Source: Rhodobiaceae bacterium (GTDB lineage: Bacteria; Pseudomonadota; Alphaproteobacteria; RS24). From it: a stretch of DNA of 6,959 bases. Of this stretch, positions 5,743 to 6,959 are shown piece after piece. Made by a program: the position numbers and the translations under genes. The stretch covers positions 1 through 6,959 of the forward strand of contig NYTN01000051.1 in NCBI GenBank assembly GCA_002683515.1. The letters run 5' to 3'. Numbering within the stretch: position 1 is the first letter of the stretch; each line of letters begins with the position of its first letter. The notes under the pieces were generated by a model that ran no database searches, was not told where the DNA came from, and saw only the letters and a program-made list of their open reading frames with translations.

Positions 5743-6798
5743 ATGAACACTACATCTTCAATTTTCACTGATGATAATCCTTTACCTGGGATTGTAGCAT
5801 TAGCGCCGATGTCAGGCGTTACAGATTTACCTTTCCGAAAACTTGCTCTTAATACTAATTGTGATTGGGTTGTGACCGAGATGGTTGCGAGCGAACCCTT
5901 AGTTGAAGCCCGTCCTGATGTTGTGCGTCGCATGGCAGGTTATGAAGAATGTCATTACAAAGGGAAGAAACCTTTCATCATTCAACTTGCTGGTCGGGAC
6001 CCTTTCTGGATGGGTTTGGGGGCAAAATTGGCAGAAGACGCTGGCGCGGATATGGTGGACATTAACATGGGGTGTCCGTCCCGTCAGGTAACTGGAGGGC
6101 TGTCCGGTTCTGCACTTATGCGTGAAGAAGATTTGGCGATGGATATCATTAAGGCCACAGTGGATGCGGTTTCCATTCCCGTCACACTTAAAATGCGGCT
6201 TGGGTGGGATCATGACTCATTAAACGCACCTGAAATTGCAGCCAAGGCAGAGGAGATGGGTGTGTATTTCATCACTGTCCATGGACGCACAAGATGTCAG
6301 TTTTATAAGGGACAGGCAGACTGGAAAGCGGTTAGGAGTGTTGTTGAGTCTGTTTCTCTCCCCGTCATCGTTAATGGTGACATCACAACAGCCCAGCAAG
6401 CCCAGCAAGCTTTAACTCAATCAGGCGCAGCGGCGGTAATGATCGGGCGTGCTGCTATTGGTAATCCCTGGTTACTCAATGAAGTGTCATGTGCACTTAA
6501 AAAAAACAATCTAACCACTGTTTCTGAAGAACAACGCTACGAGCAAGTTCACACATGGTATGCTGATATTCTCGATTTATATGGCGAGCATTTGGGGAAC
6601 CGAATGGCGCGTAAACATCTTGCGGGGTTTGTCGATACGGAGCTTTCCCAAAGCCAGCTGGGTGAGGTGAAAGCTGCAGATATAAAATATTACAAATCTA
6701 AGCTTTGTCAGATTGATAATCCTCTAGATGTGTTTCATGAAATCGAAACACTTTTTCTGAGAAAGTCAGACATTTTCCAAGATATAGCAGCGGCTTAG
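5743..6798 (+). CDS. dusB: tRNA dihydrouridine synthase, DusB/NifR3 type
   Basis: Dus enzymes reduce uridines in the tRNA D-loop to dihydrouridine using FMN and NADPH. The 351-residue length fits the family (about 320-350). FMN-barrel motifs are clear: APMSGVTDLPFR (21-32), TEMV (45-48), IQLAGRDP (80-87), DINMGCPSRQVTGG (106-119) with the catalytic Cys111, LKMRLGW (149-155) with Lys150, HGRTRCQFYKGQADW (180-194) with His180, VNGDI (210-214) and MIGRAAIGNPW (233-243). A helical C-terminal domain follows. The NifR3 assignment is supported by an ntrB-like gene 9 bp downstream, the classic nifR3-ntrB order of alphaproteobacteria. No clear ribosome site precedes the ATG, and a hairpin lies just upstream, so initiation may be weak or from a near-leaderless transcript. 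A 9-bp unit is duplicated in frame at 6391-6408 (AQQAQQ), and an A8 run lies at 6499-6506. Confidence 0.95.
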   Translation: MNTTSSIFTDDNPLPGIVALAPMSGVTDLPFRKLALNTNCDWVVTEMVASEPLVEARPDVVRRMAGYEECHYKGKKPFIIQLAGRDPFWMGLGAKLAEDAGADMVDINMGCPSRQVTGGLSGSALMREEDLAMDIIKATVDAVSIPVTLKMRLGWDHDSLNAPEIAAKAEEMGVYFITVHGRTRCQFYKGQADWKAVRSVVESVSLPVIVNGDITTAQQAQQALTQSGAAAVMIGRAAIGNPWLLNEVSCALKKNNLTTVSEEQRYEQVHTWYADILDLYGEHLGNRMARKHLAGFVDTELSQSQLGEVKAADIKYYKSKLCQIDNPLDVFHEIETLFLRKSDIFQDIAAA

Positions 6799-6807
6799 AA
6801 AGATATT

Positions 6808-6959
6808 ATGAGTAAAACAACAGTTAACACAGATGAGCTAAATCTTCTTGCCGCTATTCCCCAGCCTTTTCTGGCGATAAACCGAGAAGGGCATCTCGTG
6901 TATCTCAATTTTGCAGCGGAGGAATTTTTTGCGGCGGGTCGTAATATAATGATGGGTAA
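6808..6959 (+). CDS. ntrB: NtrB-like nitrogen sensor histidine kinase, N-terminal PAS part (cut by window edge)
   Basis: The frame from ATG 6808 is open to the window end and gives 50 residues. They look like the start of a PAS domain: AAIPQPFLAINREGHLVYLN (15-34), then FAAEEFF (35-41). This agrees with the N-terminus of NtrB (GlnL), the cytoplasmic kinase/phosphatase that receives the PII nitrogen signal and controls NtrC. No kinase motif is inside the window, so the name depends on this PAS segment and on the position 9 bp after dusB/nifR3. AGAAAGA at 6797-6803 is a modest ribosome site. Probably in one operon with dusB. Confidence 0.8.
   Translation, partial: MSKTTVNTDELNLLAAIPQPFLAINREGHLVYLNFAAEEFFAAGRNIMMG

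Noticed and set aside
5899..6213. Open frame of 104 codons on the minus strand inside dusB.
   Set aside because: It is antisense to the conserved FMN-barrel core of dusB and its translation shows no domain; the openness follows from dusB codon use.
6391..6408. Tandem duplication of the 9-bp unit GCCCAGCAA in dusB (residues AQQAQQ).
   Set aside because: Only two copies, in frame, in a helical surface segment where Ala/Gln repeats are common; no sign of function.
6499..6507. A8 run in dusB that forms an in-frame A AAA AAC slippery heptamer, as used in -1 ribosomal frameshifting.
   Set aside because: The -1 frame reaches TGA after a few codons, no strong downstream stimulatory structure was seen, and the zero-frame product is a complete, normal-length Dus protein.

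Overview
This is a housekeeping stretch of a bacterial chromosome, most likely from an alphaproteobacterium of moderate GC (mid to high 40s percent by eye, not counted). The evidence is the gene set and order: enolase, FtsB-type septum protein, lipoyl synthase, RatA/COQ10-like protein, CinA-type amidase, PgpA, a fused IspD-IspF enzyme, and a DusB/NifR3 tRNA dihydrouridine synthase followed closely by an NtrB-like sensor kinase. The IspDF fusion and the nifR3-ntrB pair are typical of that class. The lineage cannot be fixed further from the sequence alone.

Layout. Positions 1-143 (minus) hold the first 47 codons of queC, cut by the window edge and divergent from eno. Positions 249-3420 (plus) hold eno, ftsB-like, lipA and ratA-like. 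Positions 3431-5622 (minus) hold a compact leftward operon of ispDF, pgpA and cinA/pncC, with gaps of 11 and 0 bp. Positions 5743-6959 (plus) hold dusB and the first 50 codons of an ntrB-like gene. ratA and cinA converge with only 10 bp between their stop codons. ispDF and dusB diverge from a 120-bp AT-rich region with two dyads. No noncoding stretch exceeds about 120 bp. I see no rRNA, tRNA, mobile element, CRISPR array or prophage gene.

How the genes relate. The set covers central metabolism (enolase, lipoate assembly), cell division (FtsB), envelope and isoprenoid supply (PgpA, IspDF), NAD-related salvage (CinA/PncC), tRNA modification (QueC, DusB) and nitrogen sensing (NtrB). As I recall, many relatives carry the pyruvate dehydrogenase genes between the ftsB-like gene and lipA. 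Here those two are separated by at most 38 bp, so the block is missing from this place.

I found no convincing undescribed system. The points most worth a second look are the missing pdh block, an extra segment of about 11 residues in the CTP-binding loop of IspD, a bulged hairpin just upstream of dusB, and a hairpin with clustered GANTC sites at the start of the ftsB-like gene.
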